Source: a virus
DNA: 64,000 bases
Direction: 5' to 3' (one strand)
Virus record (IMG/VR): IMGVR_UViG_3300032093_000002
Location: 1-64,000 of that record
This document shows positions 27,769-37,643 of the stretch, piece by piece. The notes beneath the pieces are model-generated. The model had not been told where the DNA came from. It saw only the letters and a list, made by a program, of their open reading frames with translations, and did no database searches. Within the stretch, counting starts at the first letter, position 1. Every line of letters begins with the position of its first letter. The translations under genes were made by a program, and so were the position numbers.

Positions 27769-28626
27769 TTAGAATGGTAAATCTTCGTCTACTTCAGAAT
27801 CTGCTTGTGGGTCTTGAACCTTTTTGGTAGTTGGTTTTGATGAACCACCGAGTGTTTCCTCAGAAACTGTGCTGTCACCATAAACATATCCACCTTTTTC
27901 AGTATCCCACTTTGGAGTTTCACCTCTTGCGATTGCCTCAAGGTACTCAACAGGTTTCTTACTGTATACATCAGTCCAACTTAACTCATCGTTAATCCAC
28001 TCTTTAGCTTGGTCCTTGTCTGTATGAACAGGAGCCGGGTCATCATACATAATCGCAGATACGGTTGTGTATTCTTTACCCTTAGGTGTTTTGGATTTAG
28101 CAAGTTCGATGATAAGGTCACGACCATTCTCAGGGTCAGTAACATCACCTTTGTTTCTCCAAATTGGAATGATTTTATCTAAGATACCTTCGTTCTTGTA
28201 GTTGTGTTTGAATCTCCAAAACTTTGGTCCATCAGCTTCGTTATCTCTGTCGATAACTTTTACGATGTAAAACTTACGAGATTTGTATTGCTTAGCAAGT
28301 TCCTTGTCAGATTCCTTACCTGTGCTCATCAATTCTTCATAAACTTCGTTAAGTGGAGAACGCTCATTGTCGTTTTTTCCTGGGTCATAGAACTTTTGCC
28401 ATTGACCTCCTACTTGGATTTCGTGATACCAAGCCTCTTTGAATGGTGAGGAACCATCTTGTGTAGGGAGAATTCTAATTCTTCTCTGACCTGATTTCTC
28501 TTTATCACCAAGGATTAAAGCGAAATACTTTTTCATTCTTTCGTCTTGCGACATTTTGGATTGGGCCCCGCCCCCGATTTGATTTTTTTCATACTGCGCC
28601 AATACGGCATCTAATACATTTGTCAT
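27769..28626 (-). CDS. 32: Single-stranded DNA-binding protein, gp32-like
   Basis: 285 residues (T4 gp32 is 301). The order is a basic N-terminal helix for cooperativity, an OB-fold core (RRIRILPTQDG ... AWYHEIQVGGQWQKFYDP ... KFYIVKVIDRDNEADGPKFW), and an acidic tail ending DPQADSEVDEDLPF that would recruit partners. The protein has no cysteine at all, so the zinc site of T4 gp32 is absent. It is flanked by strong terminators and preceded by a consensus sigma70-type promoter, consistent with high and separately controlled expression. Confidence 0.85.
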   Translation of the reverse strand: MTNVLDAVLAQYEKNQIGGGAQSKMSQDERMKKYFALILGDKEKSGQRRIRILPTQDGSSPFKEAWYHEIQVGGQWQKFYDPGKNDNERSPLNEVYEELMSTGKESDKELAKQYKSRKFYIVKVIDRDNEADGPKFWRFKHNYKNEGILDKIIPIWRNKGDVTDPENGRDLIIELAKSKTPKGKEYTTVSAIMYDDPAPVHTDKDQAKEWINDELSWTDVYSKKPVEYLEAIARGETPKWDTEKGGYVYGDSTVSEETLGGSSKPTTKKVQDPQADSEVDEDLPF

Positions 28627-28651
28627 TTTGAATTGTTTTTATTGTTTATTA

Positions 28652-28680
28652 ATTATAATTGGGAAATCCCTATATGTCAA
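28652..28680 (-). promoter_or_regulatory. Consensus sigma70-type promoter of gp32
   Basis: TTGACA (28675-28680), a 17-nt spacer and TATAAT (28652-28657), all on the coding strand, 26 nt before the ATG at 28626. The spacer contains GGGATTTCCC, an inverted-repeat-like operator candidate. No other promoter in the window matches this well. Confidence 0.8.
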
Positions 28681-28681
28681 A

Positions 28682-28707
28682 TTAAAAAGGGACCTTTCAG
28701 TCCCTTT
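28682..28707 (-). terminator. Rho-independent terminator before the gp32 promoter
   Basis: Stem AAAGGGAC/GTCCCTTT (28686-28693 with 28700-28707), 6-nt loop, then UUUUUAAU in the minus transcript. It closes the 29611-28711 unit just upstream of the gp32 promoter. Confidence 0.8.
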
Positions 28708-28710
28708 ATT

Positions 28711-29394
28711 TTATCTGTTAAATTCGTTTTCGTAACTATCTACATCACCAGGTTGGAATGAGTTTTTGATATCATTCACGTTGATGTTTTTAACATCATC
28801 CGTTGTTAACACATAATCATGTTTACCTGTTTTTTCCATCTCTTCTTTTTTATCCTCAAAAAAGTCTGTAAGTTTTTGATTGAATGGATATGAATCATAT
28901 GTTCTTAGTTCTAACTTTTCTTGTGGAGTTTTCTCTCTATACTTTTCAATCTTCATCTCCAAAGAGTTAAGTTTAGACATAAGTCCATCCATTTCCTTGA
29001 GCTTGGATTCGAGGTTATTTAATTGACCAAATAAATTATTAAAATACTCATCTTGTTTCTTTTCGATGTTTTTTTGACTATCCACTAAATCAGTAACTTC
29101 TACCTCTTCAGTTCCATCACCTTCACCCTCTTCTGATTTTCCCTCATCGTCAATTTTCTCTACGTCAGGGTCATTCTCTACATCAATAGGTTGAGGTGCT
29201 GTGTCTGTAGCTGGTTCCTCACCAGCTGGTGGTGGGGGAACCGCTCCGGCTTCGGGTGCTGCTGGCGGAGGAGGAATTGCACCTGGGTCTTCAGGTAATG
29301 GTAGTTCTGCTTGTTCTACAATGTATTTGTTAATTTGTCTGTAGCGTTCAATCTCGCTAATAATTTTTCTATCTAAACTCATAGTTTTAACCAT
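28711..29394 (-). CDS. Hypothetical coiled-coil protein with Pro-rich linker
   Basis: 227 residues, or 223 if the second ATG at 29382 is used. After a short helix (RKIISEIERYRQINKYIVEQ) comes a Pro/Ala/Gly-rich linker (~30-70), an acidic stretch (~75-100), and a coiled coil (~105-160, NIEKKQDEYFNNLFGQLNNL and onward). The C-terminus is globular and acidic. Overlaps the 74-aa gene by 8 nt. The composition would suit a scaffold or internal head protein, but I cannot assign it. The N-terminal IVEQ lies in a spot that could be a prohead protease site. Confidence 0.6.
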   Translation of the reverse strand: MVKTMSLDRKIISEIERYRQINKYIVEQAELPLPEDPGAIPPPPAAPEAGAVPPPPAGEEPATDTAPQPIDVENDPDVEKIDDEGKSEEGEGDGTEEVEVTDLVDSQKNIEKKQDEYFNNLFGQLNNLESKLKEMDGLMSKLNSLEMKIEKYREKTPQEKLELRTYDSYPFNQKLTDFFEDKKEEMEKTGKHDYVLTTDDVKNINVNDIKNSFQPGDVDSYENEFNR

Positions 29395-29611
29395 TTAGTA
29401 ATTGCTTTATACCTCTTGAAGTTTCAACCCTTACTTTTCTGTTTGCAGTTTGCATGTGTCCGGCTCTTTCGATTAGACCATCTCTTTCTCTAACTACGTA
29501 ACAGTCTCCTGTTTCTAAGTCGCAAACTTGTTTAGTTCCATCACCCAAATCTTCTTCAGAAAATTTAACCGATTTTCCTAAATAATTGTCCAATGTTGAT
29601 TTTAAACTCAT
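29387..29611 (-). CDS. Small hypothetical protein
   Basis: 74 residues: MSLKSTLDNYLGKSVKFSEE, then a beta-hairpin-like CDLETGDCYVVRERDGLIER and a basic C-terminus. Two cysteines five residues apart could bind metal or form a disulfide. Preceded by a TATTTAT motif at 13 nt and followed by the coiled-coil gene with an 8-nt overlap, so expressed with virion genes. No family recognised. Confidence 0.6.
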   Translation of the reverse strand: MSLKSTLDNYLGKSVKFSEEDLGDGTKQVCDLETGDCYVVRERDGLIERAGHMQTANRKVRVETSRGIKQLLNG

Positions 29612-29624
29612 AAAATTCTTTATT

Positions 29625-29631
29625 ATAAATA
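29625..29631 (-). promoter_or_regulatory. Putative TATTTAT promoter of the 29611-28711 unit
   Basis: ATATATTTATAATAAAG on the coding strand, 13 nt before the ATG at 29611, directly after the giant hub gene. Confidence 0.55.
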
Positions 29632-29641
29632 TATTGTTATG

Positions 29642-32600
29642 TTATAAAGTGAAAGGAGGACTTGTTGCTCCGGCATTTATAGGAACAGGGTCTGATGTGT
29701 TCGGGAAGATGTGTGTATAACTGCTCGATTTATATCTTACGGAAGCTTGGAATCTACCTTTTGCACTTGTCTCAACCAAATTAGTATATTTTGTGCCAGG
29801 ATTATTTGTTATTACAATGGACTGAATTTCTATCTCAGGTATTAAAACTAACTCAAATTCACCTTTCTGAATCAAGTTCGGACAACTGAATTGTAAAGTA
29901 ACATAACCTCCCGTAGGTTTTTTAATATTGTAGATGTCGGGTCCCGAAAAATTAGGTAGTTCACCACTGTTAGTATTACTCACTATAACTAATGAGCCTG
30001 GCGGTGTTTGGGTCGATGGGGTTGCAGGTGGAACATAAATTAAAAAATTGTAATTTTGTCGGACTGTTTCCTGTGTTGACGTATTATTAGCTAATATCTT
30101 AATTTGTGTTGTTATTTCTATTTCGTCGCCCTCATAGTCCTCAAGTTCACCCTGAAACTCAGCACTTATTAATGCCGCTCTCGAACAGGTGAATGTTTGT
30201 TTATCTTGAGAAACGAAACCAACAAGTCTAGTGTTTTGTCTACTTTCAACAGTTCTTGTGATTGAATTATTTGGACCCTTCTTTATTGTATATAATGTGT
30301 AGGACATTACGGGTTGGTCATCCATCTCCCACGTTCCACTATTAGGAGATATTTTAACAACTAACAACTCATCACCACCAATTGTGTTTTTGGTTTGAGT
30401 TATAATCTCAAGAGGATTTGGTCCAGTCTGTTGTGGATTAGTAATAACACCTGATGCAGCCGCAGTAACATTACTTGCGTTGTTTACATATGAACCTGGA
30501 GATGAAGCCGCTGATGGTGAAATTGATGGGTCAAAATTGAAAGTAGAAACTGTTGTAAATGTTCCATAGAAAGTATCGACTTTAATGTTTCCTGTTGATA
30601 CTGTAGTTCCCACTTCGGGGACAACTACTCTAATAGTTTGAGGATTGACTATGGTTATATTTCTCGGTTCAACTTGAACACCGTTTATGAATACGGCTAT
30701 TGTTGAATCCAAGCAGTTACCTTTGATTTGAACTATTGTTCCTGAGTTACCAATCGTTGGCGCAAATGTTGTTATGATTGGAGGTGGGCATGTTTGTCCA
30801 GGATTAGGTGGTGGAGGTGTAGGGACTGTTGTATCTTTTTGAATCTCTTTTGCTTCCTTATCATTCTTTTCTGCTAATTCTTTTGGTATTATTCCAAGTT
30901 GAACCGCAGAAACATAGGCTTCTTGCATTGTTCCAATCACCGTTGAAAATTCTGACTCGGCATTCAACTCGTAGTAGTTCTCAGCAACACTCTCTTTCGG
31001 CCAATAACACACGTAATATTTTGTTAATTTCAATTGTCTAATTCTTTCCAAATTGTTTTCCAATCTAGACCTCATAAAACCAATATATTCCTTGAGACTA
31101 TTGAATGCAGCAATTGGTAATGAATTTGACGAACCTGAGGATGTCACGTTAACACAACAATATTTTTTATTGAAATATAAATTTGTTGTTTGAATTGGTT
31201 GGAAATTTTTATCGAGTGATAATAATGAAAAGTTGTGATTATATCCAACAAACTTTCCCGCATCTGTGTTCGAGCTTTTGACAAAACTATTCACATATGA
31301 AATCGCATATATGTAGAATCTCAATAATGTGTTGTCTGAACCAGGAATTTCTCTTTCCAATGCCTCCTTGAACTTCTGAGGTGTGAGTTCTGTTACGGTT
31401 CCAGATTGAACCTCATATCCTTGATATGTTATCACGTCAACTTTTGATGTGCAACTATTTTGAGCATCCAATGTATTATTTGAAACCTGAACTACTTCGT
31501 CTGTTTTCTGTTGTTGTGTATTAGCAATAGGTTTAGGAACGTCTTTCTTAATTTTCAAAATTGCCTCCAATCTTGTTAATAAGTTTTGATTAATACTTTG
31601 TAGGAAAGAATCAATTGCAGGTAAATCATAAATTCCTTGTCTGATACCAGTAAAGGTTGTTTGGAAATTTCCAGGCTGTATAGAGTGGTTGATACTATCA
31701 ATCAGATAAGGTCCGTTAAACATTGGGACATGTCTCAAATTGAAATACATTGTTGGTTGAATAATAGCATTTCCTAAACAAACCACAGAACATTTATAAC
31801 TTCTTTGTTTATAAAGATTATAGAGTGACACGTTTTGTGTTGCGACATTTCTACCTGTGGATTGGTTTACAATATTCAATTGAGTGTTAATTGATTCCGA
31901 GGTTGCCACTCCTGACGCTTGCTCGACTTGGAATGAATAGAATATGTTTTGATTTCTATTTCCGATATCGACATTAAAACCAACGCACTTATTTGATGTC
32001 GCCCAGTCTTTTTTTCCCTCCTGATTCTCAATCAAAGGATTTTCAGACGCCCTTCTCATTTCAAATCCATCATCACGAAATCTGAAATTTCCTTTTGGTA
32101 AATCCAAATATTGTGATGGTTTTCCAACATATGTGCAAACCATTTTAGGTGATGAATTTCTATAATCAACATTCAAGAAAGTTCCCCACATGTTATTTGC
32201 AAATTCCAAAGAACCCTCAGGTTGAGGTATTGTTGTTCCGTCCACATCTTGAATATTATAGAAGTTTACATAAGCCGGAAGGTTCATTACTGTAAAGTTA
32301 TTCTTAATTAGAATACCACTTATCAAAGTGAAGATACTCATGGCATTATTCAGAGAGTTTCTTCCAATCATATTTTTCAACTCGAAGATATCTAAGAGAA
32401 CGGTCTGTCCAATGTTTCTTGAAGCCCTATCCAAGAATAAAATGTCTTCGAATAGAGTTTTTGTTTTGTAATCACCACCAGCAATCCATTTATCATTTAA
32501 GGCTTTGAACACTTCCCAGTTCTCGACTTTACTTTGTTGTCCCGTAAAAACACTATTTATCGTTCCTTGAGGTATTTGACTTTGATTTGGTAATGCCTTG

Positions 32601-35600
32601 TTAAGCTTAGCCAATAGGTCATTCAAGAAATTACTTTGTAATAATTCCTCAGAATTTAGTAAATCCTGTAGAGCGTTCTTGAACTGAGCGACGGTAGAAT
32701 TTGGATTACTCAACTTATAAGTTGCATACATCTTTATTATAGGACTCAGTATTGTAACGTTGGGTAAGGTAAATTCGATGTTGTTATCTATGAAGAAATC
32801 AGTTATGTAAGAACCATTCGAAGAATACTCAACACTCGGTATGGATGAGAATCCAACTTCAAGTTCCAAAGCTAACCAAGCATCAACATTTTGTGTCTTT
32901 GAAAGAGTCAATGTTGTTGACCCGCCTATACTCGGTAAAGAACCTTGAACATATGGTTGAAATTGTATAGGGTCAGTAACCTCAGGTTGTCCACCATGTG
33001 AAAGGTAGGAATCCAAAGTTCTTCTCTTGTAATTTGAAGGATTTCCATATTTAAAAAGAACATCATATTCCATGAAGGCTCTGAGTGTGTTCTGAGAATT
33101 TGAATATTGTAAATTTATAACTTCGTTGAAATACTCTGTTTCATTTGTTGCCGGAAGTTGTGGAATCACGGTAATCAAACTTTTGAATAAGGATTGGAAG
33201 TTTCTAAAATTAATATCACCTGATACTGAGGTTTCACCAATACCAAGATTTGTTGGTGCTGTATCTGCATCAGTAATTGGCTTACAGAAGTTTAAAAACT
33301 CTTGTTCAAAACTATCTAATATTTTTTTATCGAAAACCGAAAAAATCTCTTCAATGTTCGAATACTCATTAGAATCTAATAATATGAATGGTGATTGTTC
33401 GTCAGTGTTAGGTAAAATTCTATTAACGTATTGTTCTGGAGTTGGTTTGACAACCGCTGAACCGTCAAAATACCCATAGTTAGGAGCCGACCACATTGTT
33501 CTTACAGAACCGTTGTAAACCGCACTATTATTATTTAAATTAACAACTGTACTTGATTGATTATTTGTATTTACAATACACTCGTCTGATGTTTGGTTAA
33601 CGGAAGAACCGAAGGATGGAACAACAAAATAAATTGTTTGTTTCGTCACACTATCAGTTCCACAATTTTCCTCAGTAGATGAAATCCCACCAGGGATTAG
33701 AACGGACCAAGTTGTAAGTCTCAGAACTTTATCTTCCTGTTGGGTTTGTATATTCGATTGAACGTAGTTGTAGACTTTCATACCACCTTTAATGGTGTTC
33801 TGAATTTCGGCATTTGTATAGTCTTTATATACATCATAACCTATACAAAACTTATAAAAATCATTTATCACTTTAGGGTAAAATCCAACCTGTAGATTCA
33901 CATTAGTTGTATCTGTTTTTTCCAAAGCAATTTCTCTATCAGCAGTTCCATATTTGAATGAATAAGTTTGACTTGGAGAGTTCTGTATTGGCGAAAAGTT
34001 TTGAACTTGATTAAAATTTGTCCACGCTGTTTGTAATATATCTGTATTCGATTGCTTGTAGACTTTGTATCTATGCCATATCGAACCAAATTTCAAAATC
34101 CAAGCATAGGGTAGTTTGTGAATTGCACCAAATTTTTTGAAACATGATGCAATATAATCTAAATCAGTTTGGGCACCATTGGCTTGTGTTTTATATTTTT
34201 CTCTCAAGGAAGCTAAAGGTAAAGAATTTATAAAAAGATAACCTGCTTGAACGTATGGATACGCTAAGCTCGCTCTTTGGTTCTGAACCCCATTCTGTAT
34301 TGCATTAACAAAATATGGTGTGTTCAACATTGACGTAGTTGTCAATCTCGGAAACTCGTTTTCTAACGGGACATCTTCAGAAAAAGTTGGTGGGGTGTGA
34401 ATATAGTAACCCTCGGTCGCCATGAAGTCAATCGGGGTTCTCGTTTGATAAAAAGAACTCAAACTAACATCATTGTCAGCCAAATCAGTAACTGTTGAAT
34501 TAGGGTTGTCATTTTTTAGATATGAAAAATTTGTAACTGGTCTTTTTTCATTGACGTTATAAATGTTGTTGAAATTTGATATTATTTTTCTAGCGTCAAA
34601 AATTGTAAGAACTCGGTTGGTGTTATATACTTCATCCAAAGTTGACCCATCTCCGTTCGATAAATTTTTTATATTCCACTGAGGGTCCGTGAAAGGGATA
34701 GTATCTGTCACATTTGGTATGTTCGTTGAATTTGTTACCAAACTTTCCAATGCTAAAGACTGTGCTGTGGATTGAGGTAGCTTACCCTGTTCATCTAAAT
34801 TCAGAATTGCAAATGAATTTTCAGTCAAATTTCTCAAGTATGGTGTTACATAAAAATCCCTAATAAAATCTTGCCATGCTCTTCCAGTCCCTTGGTTTGA
34901 TATGTTCTCCAAAAATGACAAATAATTACTTGAGTTAATTGCGTAATTCTTCAACTTCATTGTTATGTATGGAGAATTTAATCCTAAACTTTTAACAATA
35001 TTGTTAACTTCTGTTTCTGTATTTAACTTAATTAACTCATCTATTTGATTTTGATTAGCCCTAATGTAATTAGAGTATCTCGATGTTACCAATTGTCTTT
35101 CATAGATTTCATAGAAGAACTTAATCTCTTCTTTATTAGTGTATGCAACCCCAACTGTTGGAAATTCAATTGCGTTAATGTTAATAAGATTTGTTTCTAT
35201 TTGGTTGTCTAAAGGTGGCGGCGCTAATGGGGGATTAAATTTCATGGTGAGACCTCTCATATATTCTTCCACAAATTGCACCTCTGGCCATTTAGAATAG
35301 TCCCAACCTCCCGTTAACTCAACAACAGTCGGGTCTGCAATATATTTGAGTTGGAATCTACCTTTTTTATCCTCCGGTGTTTCAACAAAAAACTGTGGCC
35401 ATGGGTAAACAGGTATTTCAGCGTATTTTAAACCTGTTGAACTTTCAATCGCTTGTCTTGTTATTTTAATTTCATCAACGGTATCTGAACCAGGTGCTGA
35501 CGATGGATTTTCTAGAATCGCCTTTTTTCTGACATCATCATATTTTAAAGCCCAAGCCGAAGTGTGAACATCGTCTAAAAGTCTTATGAATGCCTCTGCT

Positions 35601-37330
35601 GATGCCATAAGAACTGCGATAATATTTCTAACTGTTGGTTTGAAGCCAATACCGTTTGTTCCACTCTCAATTTTTTCTAAGAGTTTCTTCGTAATTGAGT
35701 CTTCAAACTCTGAAAGTTTTTTATTTGCTTGGGTTTCAAGAAGTGCAATTATTTTGTCAAATCTGTTTTTACCCTCAAAAACAAAAAAAGGAGGTCTTAC
35801 ATCTTCTAATGTTGTTTGACCGTTTACATTTTTTGTTTCATATATTGGTGTTGTTAAGTTTTTTAGCTGGTCTTTCAATTGATTAATCTGCGTAGGATTC
35901 GGTTTCAAAATACCCGTTTGGATTTTTGTTGTTTCCTCCCAATTAATCTGACTTTCTGTAGGTGCTGGTTTGATACTAATTGTAGAATATACAATCGGGT
36001 TAGTAATTTTAGATGGTCCGTCATCCCCTAAAGTTGGATTTTTTGAAAGTTGTAAATTATATTCTGTAATAATTTTCTGTAACTGTGATTCGGCCTCTAA
36101 CTTAGCTTTCAAATCAATTTCTTTGAAGAAATACGCTCTCTCACCTGTTTTTAGAATAACTGGGTTAGGGTTCAAGTATCTATTGAACCATGACGTTTGA
36201 CCTCCCCTTACACCTTCAAAATAGTTTCTGAGTGAAGTTTTATAGTTTCGAATGTTAGTCAAAGGCGCAACTTCAACAGGGTTAAACTGACTAGCAACGT
36301 TTTGTTCAAATAACTCAAGAGCGTTTACAAATTGTGGGAATGAATACTCAGGGAAGTCAGGAGGTATCAAACCCTTGGATTTATATTCACTATAAACTTC
36401 TCGTATTTTTTGATACCCTCTCTCTGCAGTTATTTGGACAGTATTCTCATTTTGTCTTCCGTCTGTGGCGGTAAGAAGTTTAGTTTGGGTTGCAGCATTT
36501 GTTTCCTGTGATTTCAGATTAGATTGTGGACCAACAGGGTTTGTTGTTACATTGAATTGTTGAGAATACATGTGCGGTGTCGCAATAAGATGTCCTACCG
36601 CAATCTCATTTAATATATTAAACTTATATCCTTTGAAATCTAAATCAATTTGATAATTCCCACTAAACGTGTTGAACCTGGCATTAAAGGTTTCCAAATT
36701 CAATTGATATCTTATTGCTTGACCATAAAAACCTTTGAGTGTTAGATAAAATGGTGGATATGGTAAGTTAAAGAAAGCCGCATAGGGTGAGTTATTACCC
36801 AACTGAAATAAGGCTCTTCCTTGAATATCCTCCAAAGAAATTCTCACACTTGGTATGAAGGACATGTTTGTGTCGATAGTGATTTGTGTAATCCCCAACA
36901 AACCGTTATCCAACACATCAGATAAATCATTTGGTCTATCGACTATATAAGCCTTAGTCCCATCTTTAGGAACAACAGTTCCCGTATACATTTGATTGAC
37001 CCCTTTAAACTTTGTTGTGTTGTCTCCAGTAATCTCATCATAATAACCTGTTCCTAAGAATGAATCTTTTGTCGGTTTTAAAAAATTCATTTTCGCTATT
37101 GAAACAATTCTTACTCTATCTTCGGGTGATGCCCCCACAGCAAGTTTTGTTCTTGGTAACACTTCGGCTTCCAAGTTAGCATACATAACTAAATTTTCGT
37201 GGTCGACTAATCTTTCTCTTATCTTTCCGAAAGCATCAATTGTTTTGTTTGGGTCGACTACGATAATGTTGTTATAATCAAACTCGACAAGGATATTCCC
37301 ACTGTTGTCCGCTTGTACATTACCTGCCAT
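29642..37330 (-). CDS. Giant baseplate hub-like protein with TIG domain (2562 aa)
   Basis: 2562 residues, the largest gene here. The N-terminal ~260 residues (IPSVRISLEDIQGRALFQLG and PYPPFYLTLKGFYGQAIRYQ) resemble phage hub domains that contact the tube. Around 1840-1900 the sequence IQPTMYFNLRHVPMFNGPYL and NHSIQPGNFQTTFTGIRQGI fits the gp27/late-control-D type hub fold. Near 2180-2270 an IPT/TIG immunoglobulin-like domain (ITTFAPTIGNSGTIVQIKGN) is clear, and the last ~290 residues are beta-rich. It follows the LysM protein with an 11-nt overlap. It may merge several T4 hub parts (gp27 and others) in one chain; assignment rests on motif memory. Confidence 0.6.
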   Translation of the reverse strand: MAGNVQADNSGNILVEFDYNNIIVVDPNKTIDAFGKIRERLVDHENLVMYANLEAEVLPRTKLAVGASPEDRVRIVSIAKMNFLKPTKDSFLGTGYYDEITGDNTTKFKGVNQMYTGTVVPKDGTKAYIVDRPNDLSDVLDNGLLGITQITIDTNMSFIPSVRISLEDIQGRALFQLGNNSPYAAFFNLPYPPFYLTLKGFYGQAIRYQLNLETFNARFNTFSGNYQIDLDFKGYKFNILNEIAVGHLIATPHMYSQQFNVTTNPVGPQSNLKSQETNAATQTKLLTATDGRQNENTVQITAERGYQKIREVYSEYKSKGLIPPDFPEYSFPQFVNALELFEQNVASQFNPVEVAPLTNIRNYKTSLRNYFEGVRGGQTSWFNRYLNPNPVILKTGERAYFFKEIDLKAKLEAESQLQKIITEYNLQLSKNPTLGDDGPSKITNPIVYSTISIKPAPTESQINWEETTKIQTGILKPNPTQINQLKDQLKNLTTPIYETKNVNGQTTLEDVRPPFFVFEGKNRFDKIIALLETQANKKLSEFEDSITKKLLEKIESGTNGIGFKPTVRNIIAVLMASAEAFIRLLDDVHTSAWALKYDDVRKKAILENPSSAPGSDTVDEIKITRQAIESSTGLKYAEIPVYPWPQFFVETPEDKKGRFQLKYIADPTVVELTGGWDYSKWPEVQFVEEYMRGLTMKFNPPLAPPPLDNQIETNLININAIEFPTVGVAYTNKEEIKFFYEIYERQLVTSRYSNYIRANQNQIDELIKLNTETEVNNIVKSLGLNSPYITMKLKNYAINSSNYLSFLENISNQGTGRAWQDFIRDFYVTPYLRNLTENSFAILNLDEQGKLPQSTAQSLALESLVTNSTNIPNVTDTIPFTDPQWNIKNLSNGDGSTLDEVYNTNRVLTIFDARKIISNFNNIYNVNEKRPVTNFSYLKNDNPNSTVTDLADNDVSLSSFYQTRTPIDFMATEGYYIHTPPTFSEDVPLENEFPRLTTTSMLNTPYFVNAIQNGVQNQRASLAYPYVQAGYLFINSLPLASLREKYKTQANGAQTDLDYIASCFKKFGAIHKLPYAWILKFGSIWHRYKVYKQSNTDILQTAWTNFNQVQNFSPIQNSPSQTYSFKYGTADREIALEKTDTTNVNLQVGFYPKVINDFYKFCIGYDVYKDYTNAEIQNTIKGGMKVYNYVQSNIQTQQEDKVLRLTTWSVLIPGGISSTEENCGTDSVTKQTIYFVVPSFGSSVNQTSDECIVNTNNQSSTVVNLNNNSAVYNGSVRTMWSAPNYGYFDGSAVVKPTPEQYVNRILPNTDEQSPFILLDSNEYSNIEEIFSVFDKKILDSFEQEFLNFCKPITDADTAPTNLGIGETSVSGDINFRNFQSLFKSLITVIPQLPATNETEYFNEVINLQYSNSQNTLRAFMEYDVLFKYGNPSNYKRRTLDSYLSHGGQPEVTDPIQFQPYVQGSLPSIGGSTTLTLSKTQNVDAWLALELEVGFSSIPSVEYSSNGSYITDFFIDNNIEFTLPNVTILSPIIKMYATYKLSNPNSTVAQFKNALQDLLNSEELLQSNFLNDLLAKLNKALPNQSQIPQGTINSVFTGQQSKVENWEVFKALNDKWIAGGDYKTKTLFEDILFLDRASRNIGQTVLLDIFELKNMIGRNSLNNAMSIFTLISGILIKNNFTVMNLPAYVNFYNIQDVDGTTIPQPEGSLEFANNMWGTFLNVDYRNSSPKMVCTYVGKPSQYLDLPKGNFRFRDDGFEMRRASENPLIENQEGKKDWATSNKCVGFNVDIGNRNQNIFYSFQVEQASGVATSESINTQLNIVNQSTGRNVATQNVSLYNLYKQRSYKCSVVCLGNAIIQPTMYFNLRHVPMFNGPYLIDSINHSIQPGNFQTTFTGIRQGIYDLPAIDSFLQSINQNLLTRLEAILKIKKDVPKPIANTQQQKTDEVVQVSNNTLDAQNSCTSKVDVITYQGYEVQSGTVTELTPQKFKEALEREIPGSDNTLLRFYIYAISYVNSFVKSSNTDAGKFVGYNHNFSLLSLDKNFQPIQTTNLYFNKKYCCVNVTSSGSSNSLPIAAFNSLKEYIGFMRSRLENNLERIRQLKLTKYYVCYWPKESVAENYYELNAESEFSTVIGTMQEAYVSAVQLGIIPKELAEKNDKEAKEIQKDTTVPTPPPPNPGQTCPPPIITTFAPTIGNSGTIVQIKGNCLDSTIAVFINGVQVEPRNITIVNPQTIRVVVPEVGTTVSTGNIKVDTFYGTFTTVSTFNFDPSISPSAASSPGSYVNNASNVTAAASGVITNPQQTGPNPLEIITQTKNTIGGDELLVVKISPNSGTWEMDDQPVMSYTLYTIKKGPNNSITRTVESRQNTRLVGFVSQDKQTFTCSRAALISAEFQGELEDYEGDEIEITTQIKILANNTSTQETVRQNYNFLIYVPPATPSTQTPPGSLVIVSNTNSGELPNFSGPDIYNIKKPTGGYVTLQFSCPNLIQKGEFELVLIPEIEIQSIVITNNPGTKYTNLVETSAKGRFQASVRYKSSSYTHIFPNTSDPVPINAGATSPPFTL

Positions 37331-37643
37331 AATAAAAGAATTGGTTGTCTATTGCCGCTTTATAATCTTGTAATGATGGTATCAATGGAAATGGAATACT
37401 CAAAATTGCACCATCGAAAATATTATTTTCTAAACCCCCAAACTGAGGGTTGGCTTGTAATATCAACCAACCAAAAAATGGTGAGTTGTAATATTCTTGT
37501 GAGACTCTATCTAACCTACTTCTACCAACTTTATAAATGTAAGCCTTATCGGTTGGTTTTGAAGGCAATTGAACATAAGGGACAACTGTTTGTTCTCCAT
37601 TAATGATAAATTGACTATATCTATTCCAATATGGATACGCCAT
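37320..37643 (-). CDS. LysM-like baseplate protein (gp53 / P2 gpX-like)
   Basis: 107 residues. The segment YIYKVGRSRLDRVSQEYYNS, then WLILQANPQFGGLENNIFDG and ILSIPFP follows the LysM pattern (x-Y-x-V-x-x-G-D/S-x-L-x-x-I-x-x-x-x-Y, then W-x-I-x-x-A-N, then G-x-x-L-x-I-P). Small LysM-fold proteins such as T4 gp53 and P2 gpX hold baseplate wedges to the hub. Sandwiched with a one-base overlap after the 1673-aa gene and an 11-nt overlap before the hub gene, which fits that place. Confidence 0.72.
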   Translation of the reverse strand: MAYPYWNRYSQFIINGEQTVVPYVQLPSKPTDKAYIYKVGRSRLDRVSQEYYNSPFFGWLILQANPQFGGLENNIFDGAILSIPFPLIPSLQDYKAAIDNQFFYYGR

